NCBI RefSeq assembly: GCF_023556315.2
Contig: NZ_CP116221.1
Location: 2,553,001 to 2,617,000 of the forward strand
Reading direction: 5' to 3'
Source: Psychroserpens ponticola
Lineage (GTDB): Bacteria > Bacteroidota > Bacteroidia > Flavobacteriales > Flavobacteriaceae
Length of the DNA stretch: 64,000 nucleotides
Part shown: positions 17,551-26,105 of the stretch, in pieces
Numbering within the stretch: the first letter of the stretch is position 1
How the letters are laid out: each line of letters starts with the position of its first letter
Notes under the pieces: model-generated
Told to the model about the DNA's origin: nothing
What the model saw: the letters and a program-made list of their open reading frames with translations, nothing else
Databases searched by the model: none
Translations under genes and position numbers: made by a program

Positions 17551-17988
17551 CTAGTCCTTAAAATGTACTAATAATTCATTCCAAGTATATAATTCACCTC
17601 CTTTTTCAGTTTGTGTTTGTTGAGCTTTGCTTTTATCTTCAAAAGCCGATAAAAATGCTCCCATTGGACTAGGAATATTTTTGCTTATTAAAAATGTAGC
17701 TTTTGTAGCATCGGTAAGTGTTTTAGGTTTTGCATAGTCATTTGAGAGATACAATGCTATTTCAGAAGTGTCAAACTCATCCATAAAATGGATCATGCAT
17801 TCGGTAGCATCGAATTTATATACTTTTCCTTTTTGGGTTACAATTTCTGCAGCATGAACTTTGTCGACAATAGTCATTTTACAAAAATGACAGCCATCGT
17901 TACCATAATCTATAGGCTTTGGTGACACATTACAGTTGAAAAAGAACAATAGCAATGCAAAGATTGAATAGTGTTTTAGTGTTTGCAT
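17551..17988 (-). CDS. nosL: NosL, copper chaperone lipoprotein
   Basis: A 145-residue protein with an N-terminal hydrophobic signal that may be lipidated at C19. The mature protein has the Cu(I) site CHFCKM (C33, C36, M38) and the conserved FDATECMIHFM segment. NosL supplies copper to apo-NosZ for CuZ assembly. It lies between a conserved membrane protein gene and nosD in the nos operon. Confidence 0.93.
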   Translation of the reverse strand: MQTLKHYSIFALLLFFFNCNVSPKPIDYGNDGCHFCKMTIVDKVHAAEIVTQKGKVYKFDATECMIHFMDEFDTSEIALYLSNDYAKPKTLTDATKATFLISKNIPSPMGAFLSAFEDKSKAQQTQTEKGGELYTWNELLVHFKD

Positions 17989-18018
17989 GATTTTAGTGTT
18001 TTAGTGTTTTGATCTTGT

Positions 18019-18618
18019 CTACATCAATAAAGATTTTTTATGATTTTTCTTTCCAATAAAGTAAGCTATTAATCCTGTCGCAATACCAAGAGTTAAAAAT
18101 AAAGCTCCTAATTGCGGATAAGAATGTGCTTTAAAATTCAGGATATCTCTACTTCCAAAAAGTGGTGGCTGAAATCCCATTTGAGTACCATCTGGATTGG
18201 TGAATTTCATAATCGCTTTTGGATCGAGGTTATGACCATAATCATGTTCCCATAAATAAAAATCATACATTCCTGCAGCGCTTATAGCAATCATCAAAAT
18301 AAACCATCCTAAAAACCATTTATAATTCCCTTTAAATGCAATCAAAAGTCCAATAACACTTGTGATAATTATTCCTATCGGAAAGATTTTAAACTCAGGA
18401 ATCGCATCTGGAATATATTTCATTCCAACATAATGATTCATCAAGTTTATGTTTTTAATGTCATGAGGATTGGCATCCGAAAAATCATTGATATGGATAT
18501 ACATTCCTAAAGGTATTGGATATTGTGGTGCTTCTAAAGTGATCTTCCATAATGGAAACAAAAATAGTCCTAAAGGCAGAATTGCTGCGAGTAACATGAT
18601 GATATTTGACTTTTTCAT
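18019..18618 (-). CDS. Conserved membrane protein of clade II nos operons
   Basis: A 199-residue protein with about four membrane helices (near 8-25, 78-94, 101-118 and 170-188). Between them are extracytoplasmic stretches containing WKITLEAPQYP, MYIHIND, a MNHYVGMKYIPD segment and YDFYLWEHDYGHNLDP. Similar proteins lie between nosZ and nosL in Bacteroidota. The His/Met residues suggest copper or cofactor handling, but no function is established to my knowledge. It is 115 bases downstream of nosZ with a hairpin between. Confidence 0.7.
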   Translation of the reverse strand: MKKSNIIMLLAAILPLGLFLFPLWKITLEAPQYPIPLGMYIHINDFSDANPHDIKNINLMNHYVGMKYIPDAIPEFKIFPIGIIITSVIGLLIAFKGNYKWFLGWFILMIAISAAGMYDFYLWEHDYGHNLDPKAIMKFTNPDGTQMGFQPPLFGSRDILNFKAHSYPQLGALFLTLGIATGLIAYFIGKKNHKKSLLM

Positions 18619-18656
18619 CTTAAAGGATTTAGTGGTTTTTATAGTGTTTTGAAAAG

Positions 18657-18690
18657 AAAGGCGAGAGCGAAAAAATTAACCCTCGCCTTT
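18657..18690 (-). terminator. Hairpin between nosZ and the downstream nos genes
   Basis: AAAGGCGAG (18657-18665) pairs with CTCGCCTTT (18682-18690), a 9-bp G+C-rich stem with a 16-base loop, followed on the minus strand by a T-rich run. It may act as a partial terminator or 3' stabiliser, giving nosZ mRNA in excess of the accessory genes. Confidence 0.6.
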
Positions 18691-18732
18691 TTATAGGAAA
18701 ATAAACACTAAAACAAAATTTCCCTAGTTTCT

Positions 18733-20703
18733 TTATTCAATATCTTCTCCTAAAGACCATTTTATCGGTGTGTTGCTATCTGCAGGAGAAACTCTAATAT
18801 AACCTTGCATTTCTTGATGAAGTGCAGAACAGAAATCTGTACAATAGAATGGCCAAACGCCTACTTTTGTTGGTTCCCAAACTGAAGATTTCGTTTGTCC
18901 TGGCATGATTAATAGTTCAGAAGTGTTTTGACCAAGTACAGCAAAACCGTGTGGCACATCAAAATCTTGTTCTAAATTAGTCACATGGAAATATACTTTG
19001 TCTCCTACTTTAACACCTTCAATATTATCTGGAGAGAAGTGACTTCTAATGGTAGTCATATATATATGAACTTCATTTCCCTTTCGAACTACTTTAGTAT
19101 CATCATCTGTAAAAGCAGCATAAGGATGTTTGTTATCTTCCAAATTGTAGATTTTTTGAGAACGTTCCTTAATCAAGTCTGCTCTCATTGCTGCAGCATA
19201 ATGAGGTTCTCCATGTGTTGGAAAATCTAAAAGCAATTCCATTTTTTCGCCTGAGATATCATACAATTGAGCTGAGTGCTCCATTTCAGGACCAGTTGGC
19301 AAGTATCTATCTTTGGTGATTTTATTCATCGCGAACATATATTTACCTTGTGGTTTTCCAGAATTTCCTCCAGGAATGGTTAAATGACCAACAGAGTAAT
19401 AGGTAGGTTTTCTATCAATAACTTCCCAAGTTCCTAATTTCCATTTTACAACTTCAGATGAAATAAAGAATGTTGTATATGCATTTCCTTGACCATCAAA
19501 CTCTGTATGTAAAGGCCCTAAACCTGGTTGCTCTACAGAACCTGCCAATACATCTTCGAATTTTAAAATAGGAATTCCATATGCTTCACCATCAAATTTT
19601 TCTCCTTCAATAGCTGCCAACATTTTTGTAAATGAATGCACTGTTAAGTTAGCAGACAACTTTCCATTACCAACAATATATTCTCCAGAAGGATCAACAT
19701 CACAGCCATGCGGAGATTTTGGAGTCGGCAAGAAAAATACAGCTCCAGGAACATCAACAGGGTTTACAACACGCACTTCTTTTTTCATTGTAGACGTTGC
19801 AGTATGAGTGTGCTCATCATATACATTATGTGCATAATCGGCTGGCATCATTGTACCACCACCATTATTTACATAATCTTCAATTTTTTTCCAATTCACA
19901 GCTGCAATAAAATCTTTATCATTTTGCGAAGCATTAACTTCTAATAAACTACTTGCTTCTTCTGTATTATATGTTGTAAAAAAGAACCAACCATGAGATT
20001 TCCCTCTTCCTGGATGTGATAAATCGTAGTTAAATCCTGGCATTAGAACTTGGAATTTTATATCCATATTTCCCGTTTCTGGTGCGACGCTTATAAAAGA
20101 TAGTGCACCTTGAAAGTTGCCTTTATACTCATTAATTGGCATATCACGTTGAGGAATTGGCACAGAAAAACGTGTACCTGCAACCACATACTCTGTGTTT
20201 TCAGTTACAAAAGAAGAACTGTGATTACCAGCACTATTAGGTACTTCGATGATTTCAGTTGTTTCAAAAGTTTTTAAATCTATTTTCGCAATTCTTGGTG
20301 TATTGTTTTCATTAATAAAAACAAAACGACCATCAATTTCCCCTTTTGTTTGAGAAATATCAGGATGGTGAGAATCTCCCCAAGGAATAAATCCGTGAGA
20401 TGTATTCAACATAGGTTTCGTTTCTTCAGAATAGCCATATCCTGAAGTTGCAAATTGAGAAAATACAGGTATTTCCTTAAACATTCTTCCAGAAGGCAAG
20501 CCATAAACAGTTAAGTTACCACTATATCCTCCAGAGATAAATGCATAAAATTCATCATGTTCACCAGGAGCAACGTATACTTTTTCGGCAACATTACTTG
20601 CCAATGCACCAGATTTATTATCAGATGATTTTGAATTATTGCAACTTGTATAAGTAAACAATACAAATACAAGAGCAAGTGTTAGTTTTAATAAATTTTT
20701 CAT
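18733..20703 (-). CDS. nosZ: Nitrous oxide reductase NosZ, clade II (Sec-dependent)
   Basis: A 656-residue enzyme that reduces N2O to N2 as terminal oxidase. The N-terminal leader is Sec-type without a twin arginine, and has a lipobox-like end (TYTSC, C21), so the protein may be membrane-tethered. The N-terminal beta-propeller has the CuZ histidine segments: DSHHPDIS, SHGWFFFTTYN, HTATST, SPHGCDVDPSG, LHTEFDGQGNAYT and GHLTIPGGNSG. The C-terminal cupredoxin domain has the CuA site C621-x3-C625-x3-H629-x2-M632 in CTDFCSALHQEM. Both copper centres appear complete. It follows the cytochrome c and fasciclin genes in the FNR-linked operon. Confidence 0.97.
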   Translation of the reverse strand: MKNLLKLTLALVFVLFTYTSCNNSKSSDNKSGALASNVAEKVYVAPGEHDEFYAFISGGYSGNLTVYGLPSGRMFKEIPVFSQFATSGYGYSEETKPMLNTSHGFIPWGDSHHPDISQTKGEIDGRFVFINENNTPRIAKIDLKTFETTEIIEVPNSAGNHSSSFVTENTEYVVAGTRFSVPIPQRDMPINEYKGNFQGALSFISVAPETGNMDIKFQVLMPGFNYDLSHPGRGKSHGWFFFTTYNTEEASSLLEVNASQNDKDFIAAVNWKKIEDYVNNGGGTMMPADYAHNVYDEHTHTATSTMKKEVRVVNPVDVPGAVFFLPTPKSPHGCDVDPSGEYIVGNGKLSANLTVHSFTKMLAAIEGEKFDGEAYGIPILKFEDVLAGSVEQPGLGPLHTEFDGQGNAYTTFFISSEVVKWKLGTWEVIDRKPTYYSVGHLTIPGGNSGKPQGKYMFAMNKITKDRYLPTGPEMEHSAQLYDISGEKMELLLDFPTHGEPHYAAAMRADLIKERSQKIYNLEDNKHPYAAFTDDDTKVVRKGNEVHIYMTTIRSHFSPDNIEGVKVGDKVYFHVTNLEQDFDVPHGFAVLGQNTSELLIMPGQTKSSVWEPTKVGVWPFYCTDFCSALHQEMQGYIRVSPADSNTPIKWSLGEDIE

Positions 20704-20729
20704 GTTTTATTTTAAATTTGATTAGTGTT

Positions 20730-21305
20730 TTATTCTTCTGAAGGTGGTAATAATACTTTATCTATAACATGTACAATACCATTACCTGCTTTCACGCTTC
20801 CTAGTATTTTAGCACCTCCAATGATAGGTTCTCCATCTACAACTTCTACTTTTACATAACCATTATTAGCTTGTCCAAGTTTTTTAAATTTCTTTAAAAA
20901 GTCTTTTGAATAGTTTCCAGGTGTCACATGATACTTTAAAATATTAGCTAACAGATCTTTGTTTTCTGGTTTCAATAAATTCTCAACAGTTCCCTCAGGT
21001 AAGGCGGCAAAAGCTTCATTAGTTGGAGCAAAAACCATGAGTGGTCCAGCATTCACTAAAGCATTTTCTAATTGTGCAGCTTGAACTGCAGCTACTAACG
21101 TAGTATGATCTTTAGATCCAATGGCTATACTTAAAACAGTTGTACTTTCGTCTCCCTCAATAAAGGCTTGACCAGTTCGATCTGTTGATTCATTTTCAGC
21201 AACTGAAACTGTAGAGTTCGATATCACTTCTTTGTTGTCTGTTTTACAAGAAAAAATTAGTGTAGCACAGGCTAATCCGAAAAATAGTTTTTTTAATATT
21301 TTCAT
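20730..21305 (-). CDS. Fasciclin (FAS1) domain lipoprotein of the nos operon
   Basis: A 191-residue lipoprotein (C20 in IFSCKTD) with a single FAS1 domain: VFAPTNEAFAALP, ILKYHVTPGNYS (the H-box), and the end GNGIVHVIDKVLLPP. FAS1 domains mediate adhesion or binding. It lies between the cytochrome c gene and nosZ, an arrangement recurrent in Bacteroidota nos loci. Its role in N2O reduction is not known. Confidence 0.9.
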   Translation of the reverse strand: MKILKKLFFGLACATLIFSCKTDNKEVISNSTVSVAENESTDRTGQAFIEGDESTTVLSIAIGSKDHTTLVAAVQAAQLENALVNAGPLMVFAPTNEAFAALPEGTVENLLKPENKDLLANILKYHVTPGNYSKDFLKKFKKLGQANNGYVKVEVVDGEPIIGGAKILGSVKAGNGIVHVIDKVLLPPSEE

Positions 21306-21328
21306 TGGTTAGTAGTATTTAGTTAGTA

Positions 21329-21829
21329 TTATAATGTTCTAAAATATTCTAATACAGCTCTAGCATCTTCTTTAGATAAGTTTTGATTTGCCATTGGAGA
21401 GCCATTAAATTCCATCAATAATTCTTTAGCCAAAGGATCCTCTTTTACCATTTGCTCTGGATTTAATATCATGTTCATAATCCATTCTGGAGTACGTCGT
21501 TCTAGAATTCCTGTTGGTGCAGGTCCAATAAATTTTTTGTCTGCTCTATGACAAGCCGTACACATTTTTTTGTAAACTTCTTCTCCATGTTTAACCATCT
21601 TTTGGTCAATTTCAGAATCTAAAGTCACTGATGTGATTGGACCTAATCCTTTATTCGTTAAGTCAATTTTTTTTGATGCTAGTATAGCTTTCTCCTTAGG
21701 AGTTTCCTTTTTTGCAGGAGCTTCTTTTCTGCCATAAGAGATAGATTCTTTTTTCTTTTCTTCTTTGCCTCCACAACTTAAAAGTAGTGTTACAAATAAT
21801 ACAGTCATTAGTTTTAGTGTTGTCTTCAT
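21329..21829 (-). CDS. Monohaem cytochrome c lipoprotein, first gene of the nos operon
   Basis: A 166-residue lipoprotein (C19 in LLLSCGG) followed by a charged tether and one cytochrome c domain: haem motif CTACH near residue 90, and an axial Met probably in SPMANQNLS. It likely donates electrons to the CuA centre of NosZ. It is the first gene after an FNR-type promoter (21849-21891) and an Rrf2-type operator (21898-21911). Confidence 0.9.
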   Translation of the reverse strand: MKTTLKLMTVLFVTLLLSCGGKEEKKKESISYGRKEAPAKKETPKEKAILASKKIDLTNKGLGPITSVTLDSEIDQKMVKHGEEVYKKMCTACHRADKKFIGPAPTGILERRTPEWIMNMILNPEQMVKEDPLAKELLMEFNGSPMANQNLSKEDARAVLEYFRTL

Positions 21830-21848
21830 TTGTTTTGATTTTATTCAA

Positions 21849-21891
21849 CAAAAATAAAGCTCATAACTGTCAAAAAATATGACAATTATCA
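21849..21891 (-). promoter_or_regulatory. FNR-type class II promoter of the nos operon
   Basis: TGA-CAATTA-TCA at 21880-21891, then 23 bp, then the -7 element TATTTTTG (21856-21849 on the minus strand). The predicted start point near 21844 puts the palindrome at about -41.5, the position for class II activation. Confidence 0.78.
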
Positions 21892-21897
21892 TATTTC

Positions 21898-21911
21898 GGA
21901 TAAAATTATCC
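21898..21911. promoter_or_regulatory. Putative Rrf2/NsrR-type operator at the nos promoter
   Basis: GGATA-N4-TATCC, identical in arms and in flanks (CGAAAT and AAATA) to the palindrome upstream of ric at 9392-9405, here in the opposite orientation. It is 6 bp upstream of the FNR-type site. Confidence 0.58.
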
Positions 21912-22028
21912 TATTTAAAATTTATAACTTTCAAACTCTCATTTTTGTTAAAGGTTTATGTGTAAATCAACATCCAATAACTTTTGATTATCTTTATGCA
22001 ACTTTAAAAAAAAGCAAACTTTTCACAC

Positions 22029-25000
22029 ATGAAAAAAACAATTCATCTATTGATGCTTTTAGCATCTTTTTCTCTTTTCGCTCAAGAATTATCTATGGAT
22101 TTAGTCAAAAACATGACACCTCGTAATATTGGTCCAGGAGGTATGTCTGGTCGAGTTACAAGTATTGATGTAGTTCATAAAAACACAGATATAATGTATG
22201 TTGGAACAGCTTCTGGTGGTTTATGGAAATCTACTTCTGGTGGTATAAAATGGAATCCTATTTTCGAAAAAGAAGCGACTGCTTCTATTGGTGCTGTAGC
22301 TATTCAACAATCTAATCCAAGTGTCATTTGGGTTGGAACAGGTGAAGGGAACCCAAGAAATAGTTTAAATGGTGGTTATGGAATTTATAAATCATTAGAC
22401 GCTGGTAAAACTTGGCAATTAATGGGTTTAAAGAACACACGTCATATTCATCGTGTAATTATTGACCCTACTAATCCTAATGTAGTTTATGCAGCTGCAA
22501 TTGGCTCACCTTGGGGAGAACATCCTGAACGTGGAATTTTTAAAACAATTGATGGTGGTAAAACATGGAAAAAAATTCTATTTGCAAATACTAAAACTGG
22601 AGCTGCAGATTTAGTAATGGATCCTACAAACCCTAATAAGTTGATTGCTGCCTTATGGGAACATAAACGTGACCCTTGGTTTTTTAATTCTGGTGGTGAA
22701 GGTTCTGGTGTACACATCACATACGATGGTGGTAAAACATGGAAAAAAGTTACGGATAAAGAGGGATTTCCTGAAGGAAATTTAGGTCGTGTTGGAGTTG
22801 CAATTGCTCCAAATAAACCAAATATTGTATATGCTCTAGTAGAAGCCAAAAAGAATGCTTTATATAAAAGTGAAGATGGTGGTTTTAATTGGAAAAAAAT
22901 AAATGATAATTCTTCAGGTAGAGGAAGTGGTGGTATTGGCAATCGTCCGTTTTACTATGCCGAAATCTATGTAGACCCTCAAAATGAAAATCGTGTCTAT
23001 TCAATATTTACCTATGTAAATGTCTCTGAAGATGGTGGAAAAAGTTTTAGTCAATTAATGCCTGCATATGGTGTTAACAACGGAATTCATCCAGATCATC
23101 ACGCTTGGTGGATTCATCCTACAAATGGTGACTTTATGATAGATGGTAATGATGGCGGAATGAATATCACTAAAGATGGTGGGAAATCTTGGCGCTTTAT
23201 TGGTAATTTACCTGTCGCACAATTTTATCATATAAATGTTGATAATGAAATTCCTTATAATGTGTATGGAGGCATGCAAGATAATGGATCATGGAGAGGT
23301 CCTGCCTATGTATGGCGTGTTCAAGGCATCAGAAATAGTTACTGGCAAGAAATTAGTTTTGGTGATGGATTTGATGTCGTACCAGATAAAGACGATTCTC
23401 GTTTTGGTTGGACGATGAGCCAACAAGGTTATGTTAGTCGATACGATTGGCAAACAGGAAACAACTATACAGTGAGACCTATACATTCTGATCCTGAAGT
23501 TGAATTGCGTTTTAATTGGAATTCTGCAATTAACATCGATCCGTTTGATAATAATACCTTGTATTTCGGAAGTCAGTTTGTTCATAAATCAACTGATAAA
23601 GGACAAACTTGGACTGTCATTTCTAAAGATTTAACTACTAATGATCCTGAAAAATTAAAACAAAACGAAAGTGGTGGCCTAACAATGGATGCTACTGGAG
23701 CCGAAAACCATTGCTCTATTTTAGTTATTGAACCTTCTCCTATAGAACGAAATATGTTCTGGGTTGGAACTGACGATGGAAAAGTACATTACACACAAAA
23801 TGGTGGACAAACCTATATTGATGTTACAAATAATATCAAAGGCTTACCTGCAGGAAGCTGGATTCCTCAAATAAAAGCATCTAATAAAAATAAAGGTGAA
23901 GCCCTTTTAATTGCCAATGATTACAGACGCTTTAATTATACACCTTATGTGTTTCGCACAAAAGATTATGGTAAAACATGGCAACGTATTGCAGATGGCA
24001 ATGATGTAGAAAGCTATGCGTTATCCATTATTGAAGATCCAATTGAGAAAAATTTAGTTTTCTTAGGTACTGATGATGGCTTATATGTGTCTATTGATGC
24101 AGGTAATATTTGGACAAAATGGACTCAAGGTTTTCCAACAGTTTCAGTGAAAGATTTAGTCATTCATCCAAGAGAACATGACCTAATTATTGGAACATTT
24201 GGACGTGCAGCTTGGGTCTTAGATGATATACGTCCACTTAGAGCAATGGCTAAAAACAAACAAATTATTAATCAGAAATTAGAATTATTTACACCTCCAA
24301 CTGCGTATCAAGCAGCATATCAACAACCAACTGGAAGTCGTTTTGGAGCAGATGCTATGTATCATGGTGAGAATAGAGGTTATGGTGCACAGTTTTCATA
24401 TTATGTAAAAATAGATGAAATTAAAAAAAACGAAAAAACTGAGGACGAAGAAAAAGAAAATGATGAAGATGATGTCATTCAGAATGATAGCAAAGAATCT
24501 CAAGACACAAAAGTAAAATGGGATTCATTAACTATGAAAATCTATGATGGTGAACGCTTAATGAGAACATTAAAACAAAAAGCTCCTGATTCTACTGGAA
24601 TTCATAAATGGACTTGGTATATGGATGAAGCTGGAGTTTCAAATGCTTCAAGAACGATTAGAAAAGAAAAAAGAGAGCCAAGTGGTGTTTCGGTTAAACC
24701 TGGAACCTATAAAGCTGTTTTACATTTTGGAGACCAAAGCTCTGAAGAAATGATTACAGTTCTATCTGATCCAAGATTAGATGTTTCTATCGCTAAAACT
24801 AATGAAGTGTATCACGCTTCTAAAAAGCTAGAAAAGATGCAAGAAACGGTTTCTAATGCTGTTAAACAATTAGTGGAAAGCAAACAAATAGCGACTAAAT
24901 TCAAAGGTGATTTGACCAAGTTGGATAAAGGCAAATACAAAGATGACATTAAAGCTTCTAAAGATTTAATTAAAGAAATTGATGACCTCATCGACTTGTA

Positions 25001-25274
25001 TTTAGGCAAACAAGACAAACGTCAAGGAATCACTAATACATCTGTTGTTTCTGTTGACGATAGGTTAGGTATTGCTGATTGGTATGTTAGTTCTAGACAA
25101 AATGGGATAACAGAAACTGAAAACTCATTAATAAAACAAGCTGAAGATGCAATAAATGATGTGCTTGAAAAAACAAATACTTTCTTTAATAAATCTTGGA
25201 CAACTTACCAAACTAAAATGGAAGCACTGCAAACGAATCCCTTTAAAGAGATTAGTACGTTTAAACTAGATTAA
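22029..25274 (+). CDS. Large secreted VPS10/BNR-type beta-propeller protein
   Basis: A 1081-residue protein with a signal peptide (1-18, ending LFAQ). Residues about 30-750 contain sialidase-like BNR/sortilin repeats of the S-x-D-x-G-x-x-W type, seen as YKSLDAGKTWQ, FKTIDGGKTWKK, ITYDGGKTWKK, NITKDGGKSWRF and FRTKDYGKTWQR. These form one or two beta-propellers. After an acidic linker near residue 800-830, a C-terminal region has a beta-sandwich-like segment (SVKPGTYKAVLHFGDQ) and a coiled-coil-like helix. No catalytic residues of a glycoside hydrolase are evident, so binding or structure is more likely. Many Bacteroidota have such proteins; the substrate is unknown. It is divergent from the nos operon. 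Confidence 0.8.
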   Translation: MKKTIHLLMLLASFSLFAQELSMDLVKNMTPRNIGPGGMSGRVTSIDVVHKNTDIMYVGTASGGLWKSTSGGIKWNPIFEKEATASIGAVAIQQSNPSVIWVGTGEGNPRNSLNGGYGIYKSLDAGKTWQLMGLKNTRHIHRVIIDPTNPNVVYAAAIGSPWGEHPERGIFKTIDGGKTWKKILFANTKTGAADLVMDPTNPNKLIAALWEHKRDPWFFNSGGEGSGVHITYDGGKTWKKVTDKEGFPEGNLGRVGVAIAPNKPNIVYALVEAKKNALYKSEDGGFNWKKINDNSSGRGSGGIGNRPFYYAEIYVDPQNENRVYSIFTYVNVSEDGGKSFSQLMPAYGVNNGIHPDHHAWWIHPTNGDFMIDGNDGGMNITKDGGKSWRFIGNLPVAQFYHINVDNEIPYNVYGGMQDNGSWRGPAYVWRVQGIRNSYWQEISFGDGFDVVPDKDDSRFGWTMSQQGYVSRYDWQTGNNYTVRPIHSDPEVELRFNWNSAINIDPFDNNTLYFGSQFVHKSTDKGQTWTVISKDLTTNDPEKLKQNESGGLTMDATGAENHCSILVIEPSPIERNMFWVGTDDGKVHYTQNGGQTYIDVTNNIKGLPAGSWIPQIKASNKNKGEALLIANDYRRFNYTPYVFRTKDYGKTWQRIADGNDVESYALSIIEDPIEKNLVFLGTDDGLYVSIDAGNIWTKWTQGFPTVSVKDLVIHPREHDLIIGTFGRAAWVLDDIRPLRAMAKNKQIINQKLELFTPPTAYQAAYQQPTGSRFGADAMYHGENRGYGAQFSYYVKIDEIKKNEKTEDEEKENDEDDVIQNDSKESQDTKVKWDSLTMKIYDGERLMRTLKQKAPDSTGIHKWTWYMDEAGVSNASRTIRKEKREPSGVSVKPGTYKAVLHFGDQSSEEMITVLSDPRLDVSIAKTNEVYHASKKLEKMQETVSNAVKQLVESKQIATKFKGDLTKLDKGKYKDDIKASKDLIKEIDDLIDLYLGKQDKRQGITNTSVVSVDDRLGIADWYVSSRQNGITETENSLIKQAEDAINDVLEKTNTFFNKSWTTYQTKMEALQTNPFKEISTFKLD

Positions 25275-25299
25275 ATAAAACAACTTAAACTAAAAAAGG

Positions 25300-25325
25300 C
25301 TCTAAAATTTTAGAGCTTTTTTTTA
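25300..25325. terminator. Bidirectional intrinsic terminator
   Basis: GCTCTAAAA (25300-25308) and TTTTAGAGC (25309-25317) form a perfect palindrome flanked by A and T runs. It lies between the convergent beta-propeller gene and the FNR-type regulator gene. Confidence 0.88.
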
Positions 25326-26000
25326 TTCAATACGCTTCAAACCTTCAATATTTTCAATCTTAATCTGTTTCCCTTTTGTAGAAATTAGATTTTCCTTTTT
25401 AAATTGTGACAGGATTCTAATTGCAGATTCTGTTGCTGTTCCAACAATATTAGCATAGTCTTCTCTTGAAAGTGTAATGGACAAGTATCCATCTTCATCT
25501 ACTCCAAAATGCGCATTCAAATAGATTAAAACATCAGCTAATCGATTCTTAACAGATTTCTGAGCCATATCAACGATGACATTATCAGAATCTTTTAAAT
25601 CATGAGCCATTTTTTGCAAAACGTCTAAAGTAAACTTAGGATTGTTTTGAAGATCTGTCATAATCTCACTCTTAGGAATAAAACAAACTTCCATATCATT
25701 AAGAGCTACAGCACTTAAATTTGCCGACTCCTCACCTATTAGCGAACGTTGTCCTAATAAATCACCTTTAACTACTAATTTTACAATTTGATCTTTACCA
25801 TTAGCACTTAATTTTGATAATTTACAAACACCATCTTTAACACAAAACACGCCATTTACTGTTTCTCCTTCTTCAAAAATGACTTCACCTTTCTTGATGA
25901 CTCTTGATGTTTTACAACCGGAAATCCGAACTAACTCCTCTTTTGTTAAGGCTTTTAGAGAATTAAACTGTCTAATAATGCATTGTTCGCATTTGCTCAT
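25323..26000 (-). CDS. fnr: Crp/Fnr-family transcriptional regulator, FNR-type
   Basis: A 225-residue regulator. I start it at the ATG giving MSKCEQCII, because the longer frame upstream runs through the promoter region and overlaps the divergent ccoI start. Residues 1-130 form the cyclic-nucleotide-like beta-roll; cysteines C4, C7, C29 and C53/C59 could bind a [4Fe-4S] cluster, as C20, C23, C29 and C122 do in E. coli FNR, though the spacing differs. The C-terminal HTH has a recognition helix containing TESAIR; the Glu and Arg that read the TGA half-site are kept, while the Ser of E. coli FNR is Ile. A site for this type of protein lies at 26038-26049, between fnr and ccoI. It is the obvious candidate regulator of the FNR-type promoters in this window. 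Confidence 0.85.
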   Translation of the reverse strand: MSKCEQCIIRQFNSLKALTKEELVRISGCKTSRVIKKGEVIFEEGETVNGVFCVKDGVCKLSKLSANGKDQIVKLVVKGDLLGQRSLIGEESANLSAVALNDMEVCFIPKSEIMTDLQNNPKFTLDVLQKMAHDLKDSDNVIVDMAQKSVKNRLADVLIYLNAHFGVDEDGYLSITLSREDYANIVGTATESAIRILSQFKKENLISTKGKQIKIENIEGLKRIE

Positions 26001-26037
26001 ACCTAAAAAATGTTTATCTTCAAAAATACTAAAAACA

Positions 26038-26080
26038 TGATAAAAATCATAGTTTAAAACGGTCTCTTTACCAACCTTTG
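26038..26080 (+). promoter_or_regulatory. FNR-type class II promoter of ccoI-hemN
   Basis: TGA-TAAAAA-TCA at 26038-26049, 23 bp, then AACCTTTG (26073-26080), which differs from TAnnTTTG at one base. ccoI starts 26 bases later. On the other side, a -7-like TATTTTTG (26028-26021, minus) lies only 9 bp from the palindrome, so the same site could repress fnr. Confidence 0.68.
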
Positions 26081-26105
26081 TATCAGGTATAAATGAGCAA
26101 ATAAT

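Noticed and set aside
22487-22942. A 151-codon minus-strand frame inside the large beta-propeller gene (others at 23289-23585 and 24812-25018).
   Set aside because: Proline/serine-rich translation that mirrors the Gly/Trp-rich repeats on the coding strand; no independent evidence.
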